Counted from the stretch's first letter, positions 11,596 to 23,314 are shown. The stretch: DNA of 64,000 nucleotides from Prostheceraeus crozeri (GCA_907163375.1 CAJQUW010008614.1:310001-374000), one strand, 5' to 3'. Numbers and translations are program-made. Notes: a model not told the origin generated them from the letters alone.

Positions 11596-12960
11596 TTGAA
11601 AGTTTGCGGTATGTGCTTGTCTGAAAAGAAAAACCTCATCGCAACTGGAATCGTTATGCATTATCAACTGGAACAGATTATGCATACATACATTGATGAG
11701 TCTCATTCTCAAAACGATGATGTGTCCTTGACATCGCCGAGAGGTGGTAGACCTCTGAAGTTGCTTTGTCGCAGATAAGAAGACTGTCGAGCCCAAGTTT
11801 CATGCACTACTATTTCTACGATGCAATCAGAATTGAATTTGAGCAATCGTGAAACACTGAAGATGTGTCAAGAATTGAGGAAAACAGCAAATATCTATAT
11901 ATTGATTGAACCTAATCTGCGAGAGCATCTAAGGGGCTAGAGACCATCTTATCGGTGAATTTTTTTAAATGGGAATGATCGTCATGAAATTGGGTACGGT
12001 TGCAGCTGTTAAGCTTACACCTGTTGTTGTCTGCAAAGATGTTTAACATCTCGTGAAATTCATTCTCGAGAAAAGAAACATTACGCATGACTACAGTATC
12101 AAAGTTTACATCGATGGAGGTGGTGGATTTATGAAGATATCTATCTGATGCAAATTGCAAGAGACAATATAAGATCACTGGAGCAAAACATATATTTATT
12201 GTCGATATCGCACCAAATGTGCAAGAAAATTACCCCAATATTCTAAAACTTTTGGGCATCCACACGCATGAATGACTTGGATTTCAGCGACGAAAAGCTA
12301 ATAATTGCTTGTGACATGAAACTTGCGAATTGGATATTAGGACTGATGTCGCATGGTGCAACATTTCCGTGTTGTTGGTGCACGAAGAAGAAAAGCGATT
12401 TGAGTGGATTTGGTCCCTGTCGTACATTTGAATCATTAAAGGAAATGTGTTGGTCGTATTATGACACTTGTCAAGACATTGTCAAGAAGCCACATTTTTT
12501 CAAAATGTTGTCCACCCCAGTATTGTCAATAATGATTCCACGAAACAAATAATTGATGTGATTCCCGCGCCAGAACTCCATTTGTTGATTGGAGTAGTCA
12601 ATACCCTATTTAAATCTTTGACAGAGACTTGGCCTGGCTCATCAGCATGGACACAACGACTTCACATTGAAAGGTAGGCCTATTACAGGAGAACGTTCAC
12701 AGGAAATTCCTATATGAAGCTCCTGTCAAATATTGACCTTCTTCAATCAAGAATCTCTGGAAATTTTAGATCAGTCTATTCCTTGTGCTCTGGTGATCAT
12801 CGCTGTGTTCTTCGTTCATTCATATTCTGTGGAGCATTGCTATTATCATCGTTTTTTCGCCGTTGTCCACGTCGATACCAGTGAATTCCATTCAGAGTGT
12901 GCAATCTGCCATTCTTGCCTTCTGTTGGTGTCTGTTGCGGAAATTTGACGTCACAGGGTA
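11596..12960 (+). pseudogene. RAG1/Transib-family transposase, N-terminal and central part
   Basis: In several frames the translation reads a CxxC segment (VCGMCLSEKK, from 11596), then LSNRETLKMCQELRKTAN and IEPNLREHL (11830-11940). Next is the first acidic site in VYIDGGGGFMKIS (Asp codon 12113-12115), then HIFIVDIAPNVQENYPNI, and the second acidic site CDMKLANWILGL (Asp 12313-12315). This is followed by PCCWC with Cys codons at 12370 and 12379, exactly 19 and 22 residues after the Asp. Vertebrate RAG1 has the same spacing (D708 to C727 and C730). ELHLLIGVVNTLF and, after an in-frame TAG (12675-12677), RRTFTGNSYMKLLSNIDLL follow. At least three frameshifts or stops make it inactive. Confidence 0.82.
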
Positions 12961-13029
12961 TCAGACATATTATGCACTGGATTTTCATTTATCCGGGTTA
13001 TGAAGAAGCAATTACAACTCTTGTAGATT

Positions 13030-13098
13030 GGCTGTCATGGTCTACTGAACTAAGTGTTTGACTAGTGATCTGTTTGGTCAGAGTTCGAGTCCCAACCA
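13030..13098 (+). other. tRNA-like sequence (possible SINE head or internal Pol III promoter)
   Basis: The stretch starts GGCTGTCATGGTCTACTGA, resembling a tRNA 5' end with A box, and contains GTTCGAGTCCC (13083-13093), a near-consensus B box, followed by CAACCA. The arms do not fold into a convincing cloverleaf by eye, so a functional tRNA is unlikely. It lies just upstream of a LINE endonuclease frame. Confidence 0.4.
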
Positions 13099-13146
13099 TT
13101 CTGTTTTCTTCGAAACTCTTTGGATTAAACTAACACGTACATTTGT

Positions 13147-16100
13147 ATGGGATTGATTACTTTTCTTATTTTGTTGGTGATAATAATGCCGAAAACCTTT
13201 TCTGATCTTTATGGATTCAAGACGAAGCACAAGAAGCAACTATGCATTGGTCAACTAAATGTGAACTCAATACGAAAAGAGGAAGATAGACCTCTAAATA
13301 CTCTGAAGCATGACTACTTAGACAAGCTCAGACTTGATATACTTAGTATTCAAGAAACAAAAATCGATGGAAGCACGTCTGATAACGAACTTCTCCACTC
13401 TGGTTACCGCACCTTTTGCGAGGGTAAAAGAAAACATGGTGGAATTCTTGTATATGGGGGTGAAACTTTGCCAATCGTTCAAATTCCATGTTCCATTGAA
13501 AAAGGAAAAGCTTTTGAAGCTATTGAATGTGTTGTTTTACATGTGTGTGCAATCGATTTACGCTTTGTTTTGGTCAGTTTATATCGAAAACCATCTAAAT
13601 CTCTCAAAACTGCTAGAGAAGAAATGGAGTTTGTTTTGACATTAGCCAGCTCCATAGAACCAGATATTCTTGTTACTGGGGATTTGAATTTATGTGCTCT
13701 AGGCACCCAGACTCAACAGCATCAAAATTTGCTGAATGATGTGCGTGATCAATTCAACATCGATTGCCAGATCAATGAACCAACTCGTCCCGAAAGTGGA
13801 TCCTGTTTGGATGTAATTCTTTGTAATGAAGACCTTGTATCAGAAGCTGTTGTTCATGATCCAGGACTATCCTAACACTGTATGGTTGTCGCAGCATTAA
13901 ATTGCACGTGTCCAGTGATTGAGAAAAGATATTTTAAATGTCGCTCCTTCAAAAACTTTGACGCCATGAAATTTCTATCTGACATTCGTGACGCTCTTCC
14001 GATATTCTACACATCCTCTATTTTTGCTTCGATTGATGAAATGTATGACTTTATTCATTCTATATACATTGAAATATTGGATGAGCATGCCCCTTGGATA
14101 GAGATGAATGTGCGCCCCAACAGGGTTCCTTGGTATACAGGAAAAATCGCTTACGCACGTCGCCAGAAGCATCATTGGCTAAATCAAACTCCAAAAGATG
14201 ATAATGGTAAAAGGGTTAAAAACAGCTATGCCTGGAATAACAAAATGTACTGGCAGAAGGTCGAACGCAGATTGAATCGCGAAGCTGCAACTGCGTTTTT
14301 CAGGAGAAAATGTAATTCTGATAAACCGAATGACTTTTATCGACTTGTTGAATCTCATATGCATAGCAGAAAAGTTAGGGATAACACGAAAATCTTTTTG
14401 ATCAGTGAGAACCAATATATAGTTGATGATGAAAAAGTCATGGACCAGCTTGGGGAACATTTTACTCATCTTGGTAGCAACATCAACAAACAAACAGCGA
14501 CAAACAACTTGACGTACTTGATGAAAATTGTATGAGTATTGATATCATACGTAGAGATGTTGGGACTATACTACCATTTGAATTTTCGAAAATAACAGCG
14601 AAAGATGTGGAAGATGTCATTAAGAACAAATGTGGGAAATCAAATGGAATTGATGGTGTTCCAGCGAGAGCAGTTAAAGCTTCGAGTGTTGAATTCAGCA
14701 ATGTACTCAGTTTTCTTTTCAACTGCATGATTCAATTATGTGAGTTTCCCACTGCTTTAAAACGTGGGGCATGGACTCCAGTTTTTAAAGGTGGCTCCCG
14801 TGTTGATGTAACACGATATCGTCCAGTGACTGTCCTATGTCATCATGCAAAGATTATGGAAACTGTTATGACAAGGCAATTATCGACTCATGTTCTACAC
14901 ATGCTATCGCCATACCAATTTGCCTATAAGAAGAACTACAGCACTGAGTCTGCACTATTGTATATGGTTGAATGCTGGAAATCTGCACTAGAGCTACGAG
15001 AAAATGTCGGCATTATATCTCTCGATCTAACAGCTGCATTTGACAGTATTCCTCATTCATTGATGTTAAGAAAGCTAGAAGCCTATGGATTGTCAACATC
15101 GTCGCTATTACTCATGAAATCCTATCTTTCATCAAGAAAGAACCGTGTTCGATTATAGGGAAAAGTGTCAGAAAAATGGTTTGAAACACAACGAGGTATT
15201 CCTCAGGGATCTCAGTGGGGACCATTGCTATGGAATGTCTATTTTAATGATATTCTTCCATTCATTCGATCTACAGGTGCTGAAGTCATTGCTTATGCAG
15301 ATGATGTCACAGTTTGGGTAAGGGATGTATCTGCAACAAAGGTGCAAGATCGTCTAAGGGACACCATTCAAGCAATTCTTTGTTGGCTTAAAGACAATGG
15401 TCTCAAACCAAATCCGCAGAAATTTCAGTGTATGGCTTTGGGACACGATAAAGAGAAGATACAATTCAACGCTCATGACATAACTTTAGAAAGCTTGAAG
15501 TGTATTAAATTATTGGGAGTCATAATAGATTCTGAATTCAAGTATGATAACCAAGTGAAAGAAATCTCAAGGAAAGTTGCGTGGAAGTTGTCTGGTATAA
15601 ATCGCCTTAAGCATTATACTAGCAGCAGAATGAGATGGAGACTTGTTCAGACATATATAGTGCCTCATTTTGACTATGCATCAATTCTCTTCTTGTTTTT
15701 ATCGGCTTCTCTAACGAAGAAAATAGATACGATGTTTAATCGGTGTATTCGTGCTGCCGCGAGAGATTTCAAAAACCCAGTTTGTGAACTTGTTTCCAAA
15801 TTTGATGCTCTTAGAATTCCTGTTCGGTGGCACATGGCTCTTTTCCGGCTTATGCAAGCTATCGCTAAAACGAAGACTGAGCTGAATGCAAGTCGTGACA
15901 GAGGATCATTCATTAAAAACTTCCAGTTTAGTGTTGGTTATGCACCATTAGTATTCGATGAACTGTTTATTTTGAGTGAGAATACTCACCACAATGTTTT
16001 CGTGCAGCCACGTGTTTGCAGTGTTAAGTTTGGCAAAAATAGTGTTAGAAGTTATGGGACTAGCTTTTGGAACAAAGTGCCTGAGACATTACGACAAGTA

Positions 16101-16302
16101 AAGTACAAAAGTCCGTCCATCATTGACTTTTTAAGATCATATTTACAGAAGCAGTCCGGTATTCAGACCTCAATTTACACCGCTTAACTTGCATGACTTT
16201 CAATGATTTTCTCTTTTTTTTCTTCATGTTATCGTTTTTTGTGTGTCTTTTGTGTCACATGCATCCCAGATGTAGTGAAAAATATATAAATCTTGAATCT
16301 TG
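13147..16302 (+). pseudogene. CR1/Jockey-type LINE ORF2 (endonuclease + RT), four disruptions or fewer
   Basis: An apurinic-type endonuclease is read from 13147: QLNVNSIRKE, SIQETKIDG, LVTGDLNLCA. The catalytic SDH motif is broken because its Asp codon is TAA (13873-13875, giving S-stop-H). Reading resumes in the same frame from 13876 to 14535. A frameshift near 14530 leads to the RT with LDLTAAFDSIPH (motif A, Asp kept), an in-frame TAG (15156-15158), GIPQGSQWGPLL (motif B) and YADDVTVW (motif C). It ends at the stop 16185-16187 after a conserved C-terminal domain (SYGTSFWNKVPETLR). The 3' tail ends near 16302 in a short AATCTTG repeat. It splits the RAG1/Transib-type transposase. Confidence 0.88.
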
Positions 16303-16389
16303 TAAAGACTTTCCGATGCTTTTCAAAGGTAGGAACCAACTGTTTACACATTTTGATCAATTTGAACTAAGAATCCTTCTAACTTTCAG

Positions 16390-16683
16390 GTTTCTGCCCC
16401 GTGCCTTGGTCGTGAATTGGAACCAACATACATAGATGACATCAACACCTCAAAATTGCTCCAACACCGAAAGTGTGCGCCCATTTTTTGGCATGTTCCT
16501 GAGTTTTGCGAGCACCGCAATGATGGTTTGGGTCGATTTTCTGAACAGTCCGGTGAATCAGCTCATCGCGATTTTTCATTAATTTGGAAAGATTACAAAA
16601 TCAATTCATCTTCTCATCCTGGTTTTGGTGATCAGTTGAAGCGCACTGTCTGTGCCTATAATGGGCATCATATTTATTGCTAA
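16390..16683 (+). pseudogene. RAG1/Transib-family transposase, C-terminal part with the third acidic site
   Basis: The segment reads LGRELEPTYIDDIN (frame change near 16420), then FWHVPEFCEHRNDGLGRFSE and ESAHRDFSLIWKDY, ending at TAA 16681-16683. In RAG1 a zinc-binding His is followed by Val-Pro-Glu and, 20 residues later, by catalytic E962. Here His (16492-16494) is followed by VPE and by Glu at +17 (16543) and +21 (16555). A polypyrimidine stretch with TTTCAG at 16384-16389 looks like a splice acceptor, so this may have been a separate exon. It continues the gene interrupted by the LINE. Confidence 0.8.
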
Positions 16684-18481
16684 AAGATCTTATAACACAG
16701 AGATGGACATATTTCAGGAATAATGAGACGACCAAATACCAGTACTTGAAAGACAAGGTTGAAACAGAGATCAAGAAAGCAAAATTGGCGTGGTATCACA
16801 GGTGTGCAAATTCAAATAAGAACATGTGGAATATTTGCCAAAGAGATCGTACCAAATCAGAACTGCAATGTATTTAGCACTCTTTTGGAAGATTATGGCA
16901 ACTATTTCAACATTGGCGAAGAAATAAACAATAAGCTATTGTTAGACAATGATGCACATATCCTTTTGCACAACAAGGAAGTATGCAATCATCCTGATCA
17001 TATGCCTTTAATAACAGTTGATCAACTATGTTCATAAAATTGAATACCAAAAAATCATGCGCCCCTGACGGTATTCCTATTGGACTACTCGAAGAAGCAG
17101 CATATTTGCTTGTGGAACCGTTTACCCATATCATAAACTCCTGCTTAATTGAATGCCATATTCCCGAGAAACTTAAATGCGCCGATATATGCCCAATTCC
17201 CAAAACTAAGCCTATTGACATTGAGAACATCAGACCTATTTCTGTAATGACAGTTCAGATGAAGATGCTTGAAAAACACGTTTTAAATTGCGTACAAGAT
17301 CATATTGATCGAACTGCTGGTAAATATCAATATGCATACAAGAAAATGTCATCAACAACATGTGCCCTAATTGATCTACATGAGAAAGTCACTTGTGCAC
17401 TGGATAGGAAAAGCACAGAAGCAGTAATTGTGCTCAGCTTCGATTATTCCAGAGCATTTGAGAAAGTCATAGTAGCCAACTTAATTTCAAAAATGAGGGA
17501 CATGAATTTCCCACCTGAATTTGTATGTTTTACATATAACTACTTGCAAGAACGATCACAATGTGTCAGATTGAATAATCAACGCAGCTCATTCCGTCGA
17601 GTAAATAGAGGGGTACCACAAGGATCAATTTTGGAACCTCAGTATTTCAATATTTACCTGAATTCGCTGAGACCCTTAAATCTAAGTACTCACATGATTA
17701 AGTACGCCGATGACGTCACGATGACCATAACGATCAATAAGGAAACAAGAGCGGAAGACATTGACAAAATGAGCAACGAAATACAGCAAATTACTGCCTG
17801 GTCGATATCAAACGGTCTAAAGCTAAATGCTTCAAAAACGAAAATGATTGTGGTGTCAAAGAACCAAGAGATCAAAGGTATTTTGAAAAGTAAATTTCAT
17901 GACATAAACTGCTGCAGTGAAATGAAGCTCCTAGGGGTGGTTTGGACTGAAGACCTTAAATGGAAAACGCACTTCAATCGTTTGATAAAGAGGACATCCC
18001 AGCGGTTATATATCATTCGCAAATTGAGGAATGTACTGGATCGAAAATCCCTGAAACGAGCTTGCATGTCGCTTATTTTTGCTCCAATTGAGCACGCGTT
18101 CCCTCTGTTCTGCAAACTGGACAGTGAGACAGTAAGATCAATAGAGATACTACAGACGAGGTGTTCTAAGGTTATCAATGGAAGAAATGCGAAAAATATT
18201 TTTGAAAAACCCCAATGTCGGTTGAATAAAGGACTTCTACGACTCTACGACAAAGCTGTAAAAGAAAAGCATCCACTTCATCATTTGCACGAAGAATCGA
18301 ATTTGAAGTCAAAACAACAATTTTTGCTCGCACCAAACGTCGACAAAACTCATTTTTGATATATGCCAGTTTACTGAAATGTGGTTTTGAGTAACTTTTT
18401 CACTTTGAATGACTTTGAATTACGTCGTTATGTTTTGATCATGACTTTGAATATAAACATTTATTATTATTATTATTATAT
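16677..18481 (+). pseudogene. CR1-like LINE, 5'-truncated, RT nearly intact
   Basis: The pre-RT linker starts at the element edge (LLKDLITQRWTYFRNNETTK, 16677-16877). After frame changes near 16870 and 17035, a 443-residue frame (17028-18359) carries IPIPKT-like RT motif 1 (CPIPKTKPIDIENIRPIS), motif A SFDYSRAFEKV (Asp kept), motif B NRGVPQGSILEPQYF (altered after GSIL) and motif C YADDVTMT, then thumb and C-terminal regions. The 3' end is a (TTA)n tail at about 18456-18481, typical of this LINE group. It lacks the endonuclease. Confidence 0.87.
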
Positions 18482-18825
18482 TACTGGTTAAATTTGATAA
18501 ATGTAATGTCATATGATACCACTTTTGATTATTTTTTAAATATGATTACATTAAAAATACTTATCTTCTAAATTTACATTGCTAGAATGGATAGATAAGT
18601 AGGTCTGCGTTAAGAACTACGTGTTCAATAAGATCATATCAAGTAATAGGCCTATTTCGTGTGGAAATTAGGCCTACAGCTACCGATGCATGCAAAAAAT
18701 TGAAATCGTCTTTATTGCTCTATTTTTAGAAATACATGTACCTCTACATGAATTGACTTTCGAATAAGAGTAGGCCTATATCAGGTATACACGTAGAAGC
18801 CAATACATCACTGTATGTATGTTAA

Positions 18826-19297
18826 ATAATAATCATCTATCAGGTGCAAACAATGTATCTCATGACATTTTAAGTACTACATTCGTTTTCTACGCAAAAA
18901 ATTGCTTTGGAAAAATTGCTTCATAAACCTGAACTGCTGTCCCAGCGTAAATCAATCACTACCAATCAATCAGATCGATACTTATCGATACTGATCAATC
19001 AATCATCTATAACATTAAAAGAAGGTATTGAATGAGCTTTTAGGTATTAAAATCGTTTTCTCCGAAAGATTTTGATCTAGAAAACTCGCTTTATGAACTT
19101 CAAACATTATCCTAACAAAAATCAGTCAGTACTAATCAATCAAATCGATTCCGATCAAAAAATTGCAAATATCTTTTGATGGTCTCGATAAATTAATTTT
19201 GAAATGCAAAATTCCTCTTCTGCTTAAAATTTTGGTTTAGAAACAACTTTCAGATTTAATGGACAATTTTTTAAGGTTAAAGTGATGGAGCACCGTG
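18826..19297 (-). repeat. Right terminal inverted repeat of the RAG1/Transib-type element
   Basis: Reverse complement of 9839-10294 with few differences, including a roughly 15-bp local duplication around 18900-18920. It ends with CACCGTG at 19291-19297 and is followed by AGGAGGGATC of the interrupted Penelope-like gene. Confidence 0.85.
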
Positions 19298-19700
19298 AGG
19301 AGGGATCGACTTTCAAGCGATCGATGGCGATGTTCACACCTTCATTCGCAGGCACTGTTCCAAAGAGTTTGACAACATCGTAGATCACTCATCGATGAGA
19401 CGATTTTAGTTGGATAGTCCGTAGAATGTCACGCAACTGAGCTGAGTTCTTTTATCTCCTGGATGTATATTTTCCAATAACGGCTGTAGGATCTTTGATA
19501 CCATGGCACTAATGTCCAATGATCCAATAAAGAAAACGATTGGACGAAGCGGTATGCCTTCTTTATGGACCGTGGGAATAATTAGACTCAGATACGATTA
19601 AGTCCAAACGCTGTCTTCGAGTAACGTCATTGTTCTTCTACAGACGCTTCAGGATATTCGTCAATTTATTGGACACAGTCTTTCTACTTACTAATATGTT
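19298..19700 (-). pseudogene. Penelope-like element B, RT N-terminal half (segment 3 of 3)
   Basis: Minus-strand translation gives TVHKEGIPLRPIVFFIGS, SKILQPLLENIHPGDK, VIYDVVKLFGTVPANEG (RT motif A region) and IAIDRLKVDPS, stopping at the transposon end. The next residues of the same gene are found at 9838 downwards. The order and codon phase show that the 9.46-kb transposon was inserted between them. Confidence 0.78.
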
Positions 19701-20150
19701 TTCATTACACACGTTTGATATTTTTAAAGCAACATGATATTGCAACAATATAAAGCAATAGAAATTTGGTTCGAAAGACAGTTTTTATTCTTAAACAGTA
19801 CATATTCAACTTACCTTATCAACAGAAGGCGGAAGAATTTTTGGAATCAGTATTTTCATCATCCCAAAAATACCTGAGTAATGGGTAGTGGGGACCCAAG
19901 TTACATCTTTCTGAAATTCATAATGAAATGGGGAAAGTAAAATGAGTAAGTGCAAAAAGAAATTCAAAAATTTTCACTTTTCTACTCACTAGCAAAGCTG
20001 AGTGGGATAATTGCGAATTAAGTTCAACAACGCTATATAGAACTGTTATAAAGTAAACATCTACAGCAGCAATATTAGGTCAACGTTCACAAATTCCTAT
20101 TCAAACCTGTTTGAAATTATTCTCAATTATTTCAAAATGAAAAGTTGATA
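19701..20150. other. Unassigned DNA between Penelope-like copies
   Basis: No motif recognised. It may include degraded upstream parts of Penelope-like element B. Confidence 0.45.
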
Positions 20151-21634
20151 TGTCACGACCGGTTTCAGTGTATTTTTTAGACCATCATCAGGTGTATGTA
20201 CAGGCATGGAAAAAATCGACGTATATACTACAATGATTAAAGCTAAATGAGAATAATAATCAGTAAAATTGCGTCTGTCAGGTCACAGAAAGACTCACAG
20301 CTTGAATGAGGAATCGTATTCATTCAGCAAGGTTCTGTCACTGCTATGACAAAGTGCGATACTTTCAGCTATTTTTGTGTAGGGCCTACTTGGTTTTGTA
20401 GATTATCGAGAAATCTTCAAGGTCAGCGGAGCGCAGATGTTTAGAAATTTCAGTTTCATTAGGGATGCCGCGAATACCTATGTTCTTTCATTCTAGAGAT
20501 GACGACGCTTAGTCTCACCAATATAGCTGCTTGAGCACAACTTACAAGTAACTTTATAAACGACATCAGAGGAGAGACTAAACTTCAATCTGTCTTTGTT
20601 TGGAAAAAGGTTAGCAGTCTTTAGAGTTCTGTAAGAAACAATAATGTTATGATTCGTTGGAAGGATTTTGTTCAAAATATCAACAGTCTTTTTAGTTTGA
20701 CTTTCAAGACTTTTGACATAAGGGAGGCGCCAGCATATGTTTTTAATATATCGCGATTGCTAGGTTGGAAATTGTCAGCATTATTTCTAATTCTGTCGAT
20801 ATGTTCATTAGAGTAACCATTGACAGTGAAAATACATTGGATGACAAAGAAACTGCTTTCATAGGCATTTTGACTACTACTTAACCGCTTTGCCCGAATA
20901 ATCAAGGCGCGAATGGCTGACGTTTTATATCTAACAGGAGCATGAGCACTGTTAGGAATATATAAACCAGTGTTGGTATCTTTCAAATGCCAATGATAAT
21001 TCAAAGAATTAGCATTTTTAGTGACCATAACATCGAGGAATTTTAATTGATTATTAGCCTGTTTCTCACAAGTAAAACGAATACTACGGTGAATACTGTT
21101 AAGAGAATGCAAAAGCTTTTCAGCATCCTTTTCGTTTCTAACGATAGCAAAAAGATCATCGACATACCGCCGATTCATCGCAAAAGATGCCAAAGTTGGG
21201 CCGAGGATCGATCCATGGCAACGCCTTCGATTTGATGGTAGATATTATCATTAAATTGGAACAGTATATTTTTACACGATACATTTAGGAGGGAAATCAT
21301 GGTTCCTTTATCGACCGGAAAGCTAGTGAAATCAATTAAATTACAAATATGATCGAAAGTATCGCTGAGAGGAATACTCGAAAATAAGCTCACAACGTCA
21401 TACGAGACAAGATCGTAAAAAAGATCATGAGAAATATCTTTGATCCAATCAACGAATTCGAATGCGTCTTTCAGATCTTGAGAGCGAGGAATGTATGGTT
21501 TCAGAATTTGATTTAGCCACCTTCTGCTTAAGCTGGTATTGTATGCTTTTGGCATACTTAAAATAGGACGCAAAGGTGGATTGGAACGTAATTTGTGTAA
21601 CCTAGGCAGCCATATAGCCTGGGCTGGCTGACTA
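20151..21634 (-). pseudogene. Penelope-like element A, left copy: RT and GIY-YIG part
   Basis: This is a near-identical reverse complement of 49083-50572. On the minus strand it encodes RT (LVSYDVVSLFSSIPLSD and RRYVDDLFAIV with the catalytic YVDD), then YHWHLKDTNTGLY, then the nuclease start VVYKVTCKLCSSSYIGETK. A one-base deletion relative to the right copy changes frame just after the VAM motif (near 21215), and further shifts separate RT and nuclease. Between VAM and YVDD about 30 residues usual for Penelope RTs are missing in both copies. The 3' end is marked by GAAACCGGTCGTGACA. Confidence 0.9.
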
Positions 21635-22031
21635 CTTTTGGCGAGACTTGAAAATAATGTAGGTGTAAGCTGAAGACTTAAAGGCCTTGTAATTCATCTT
21701 CAAATGTGGATGGAAGCGGCATCGTCAACAAGAACTATGAACTAAGTCAAGAAACCCAGGCTCTTAGCTTGGGCTTTTCCATGTGCTGTCCTCAAAAGGT
21801 CAATGCGTTTGATGAACAGAAACTGAAGTTGTTTTCAACAATGCTGCGAAAGTAAGTTTGAGTAAAGATGATGAGGAAATTCAAGTCTTTGGCTTACACT
21901 TGCAGTAATGACAAGTCTCGCCAAAAGTTCTTGACTGGCAAAATCAAAACTATCCGTAATTAGCGAGAAATAAAAACCTTTACGTTACAAAGTTTGACAA
22001 AGGCAACGGCGTTTGTATTATGGATAAAAAT
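21635..22031 (+). pseudogene. Penelope-like element, N-terminal part in opposite orientation
   Basis: Plus-strand translation includes LSQETQALSLGFSMCCPQ and FDEQKLKLFSTML (21735-21850), typical of the region ahead of the Penelope RT, and then matches 48791-48905 with about 10-15 percent differences (FTLQSLTKATAFVLWIK). It abuts the inverted RT part at 21634, and CTTTTGGCGAGACTTG (21635) has its reverse complement near 21911. So this locus holds a rearranged copy, or two copies of different age. Confidence 0.65.
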
Positions 22032-22228
22032 GTTCCTTGAACTGAGCATATACTCCATCTCATTGTGGTTTACACTGGTCGTCGTGTTGAGGTCTCGCAA
22101 TTTCCCATTGTACAATTTCCAGTGAGTTGTGATCCGTGGTGTTCTGTTGTTGTTGCTGAAGTCGGGAATTCAATATCTACGTCACTAACACGACACCACA
22201 GTCTTTGGTGGATTGTTTGGCTTATCTA

Positions 22229-23230
22229 CCGTGTGTCCCATAATTCACACAAATTCTAAATTGGCTCCCATTTCCTGAATTTATATGGTAGAGACGCGCA
22301 TTTTTTTGTAAACTGAAGCCGAAACTGGGGGGTTTATATGGTATACTGCTTTATGTATAATACCTCTAAACAATATTTCCCATTTCTGAAACAAAAAAAT
22401 AACAAAGAAATGCAGTATGCAATTATATTTTGTTGATAACAAGAATGACAAGAGATTAAAACAACAAGATACTACATAACAAATTCAACAAGATCCAATA
22501 TCTACAAAAAGAAAGGCAATGTTCAATTAGAGACAGTGTTCAATAGGTCCTCCTTCACAATCAATCACTTTCTGTAATCTCGAACGCAGATGGAGAACAG
22601 ATCTTCTCAGCTCATCGGGATCAATTGCTTCAATCACCATAGTGATTCGGTCTTGCAATTCGTCGAGACTTGTGAATGAGACGTGTGATGGTAGACACAC
22701 TAAAAGGATCACGACGACAGCCATGAGTAGACTTATAAAGAGCTTTAGAACTGCTGAAGCAGATTTGCCATTAGAAAAATATAGCTCAACAAGTTCAATT
22801 CGTGCTTCGAGATCCATGCGTGTCGAAGTCTACCGGTAAGTTCTGACTGATCGAAGGCATTAAATTACCACAGTACGAATCAAAGTGAATATAATTCACC
22901 ACCACACGTGCGTCATTATTAGATGTTGAACACAACAATAGCATGATACTTGATCAGTGAACTGCGATTGTGTTTACAACACTAATCAATAGATGTCTTG
23001 ATGTCTTAAGAACGTAAGAAATAGTGTACTTCAAGCAATATGTGACGATAATTAACGGTTATGTAATACCATGTATAATAATCAGAGGAAGACCCCAGCA
23101 TAATAAAGCAGTATACCATATAAAACCCCCCAGTTTCGGCTTCAGTTTACAAAAAAACCGCGAGTCTCTACTATATAAATTCAGGAAATGGGAGACAATT
23201 AAGAATTTGCGTGACTTATGGGACACACGG
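22229..23230 (-). mobile_element. Mariner-type deletion derivative, 1002 bp, with TA duplication
   Basis: Long terminal inverted repeats (about 130 bp) start CCGTGTGTCCCATAA at both ends and are flanked by TA at 22227-22228 and 23231-23232. The interior encodes only fused N- and C-terminal pieces of a DDE_3 transposase on the minus strand, so the element is non-autonomous. It lies just upstream of the LINE ORF1 start at 23315. Confidence 0.88.
22527..22817 (-). pseudogene. Internally deleted DDE_3 transposase (96 residues)
   Basis: The first about 28 residues (DLEARIELVELYFSNGKSAS) look like the N-terminal helix-turn-helix start. The last about 45 (DELQDRITMVIEAIDPDELR ... GGPIEHC) match the C-terminal end of the same transposase family seen at 230-991 (there GGGHIEV). 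The whole catalytic core is missing. Whether the remaining peptide is made is unknown. Confidence 0.75.
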
Positions 23231-23314
23231 TATATCTTTGGTTTAAGTCCCTCTGGGGCTGTAATTTTGTTCAAATTATCTTGTCTAAATATAATTCCAC
23301 ACATCTTTGCTGAT

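Larger units (their letters stand above)
9839..19297 (+). mobile_element. RAG1/Transib-type DNA transposon, 9459 bp, decayed
   Basis: Terminal inverted repeats of 456 and 472 bp begin with CACGGTGCTCC and are flanked by a 5-bp duplication. Transib and RAG transposons are known for CAC-starting termini and 5-bp duplications, and V(D)J recombination signals start with the heptamer CACAGTG, one base different from CACGGTG. The interior carries a pseudogene of the same transposase family (11596-12960 and 16390-16683), interrupted by a LINE (about 13100-16302) and followed by a second LINE (16677-18481). The whole element sits inside a Penelope-like RT gene. No RAG2-like Kelch sequence was seen. 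Confidence 0.8.

Noticed and set aside
14179-14493. Minus-strand ORFs within LINE and Polinton genes
   Set aside because: They are antisense shadows of motif-bearing frames.
13873-14535. Separate LINE proteins at 13882 and 14532
   Set aside because: They are parts of one ORF2 separated by a TAA at the endonuclease SDH motif and by a frameshift.
10295-19297. A RAG2-like Kelch gene inside the RAG1-type element
   Set aside because: No Kelch repeats were seen in any frame between the ends; the space is filled by LINEs and unassigned DNA.
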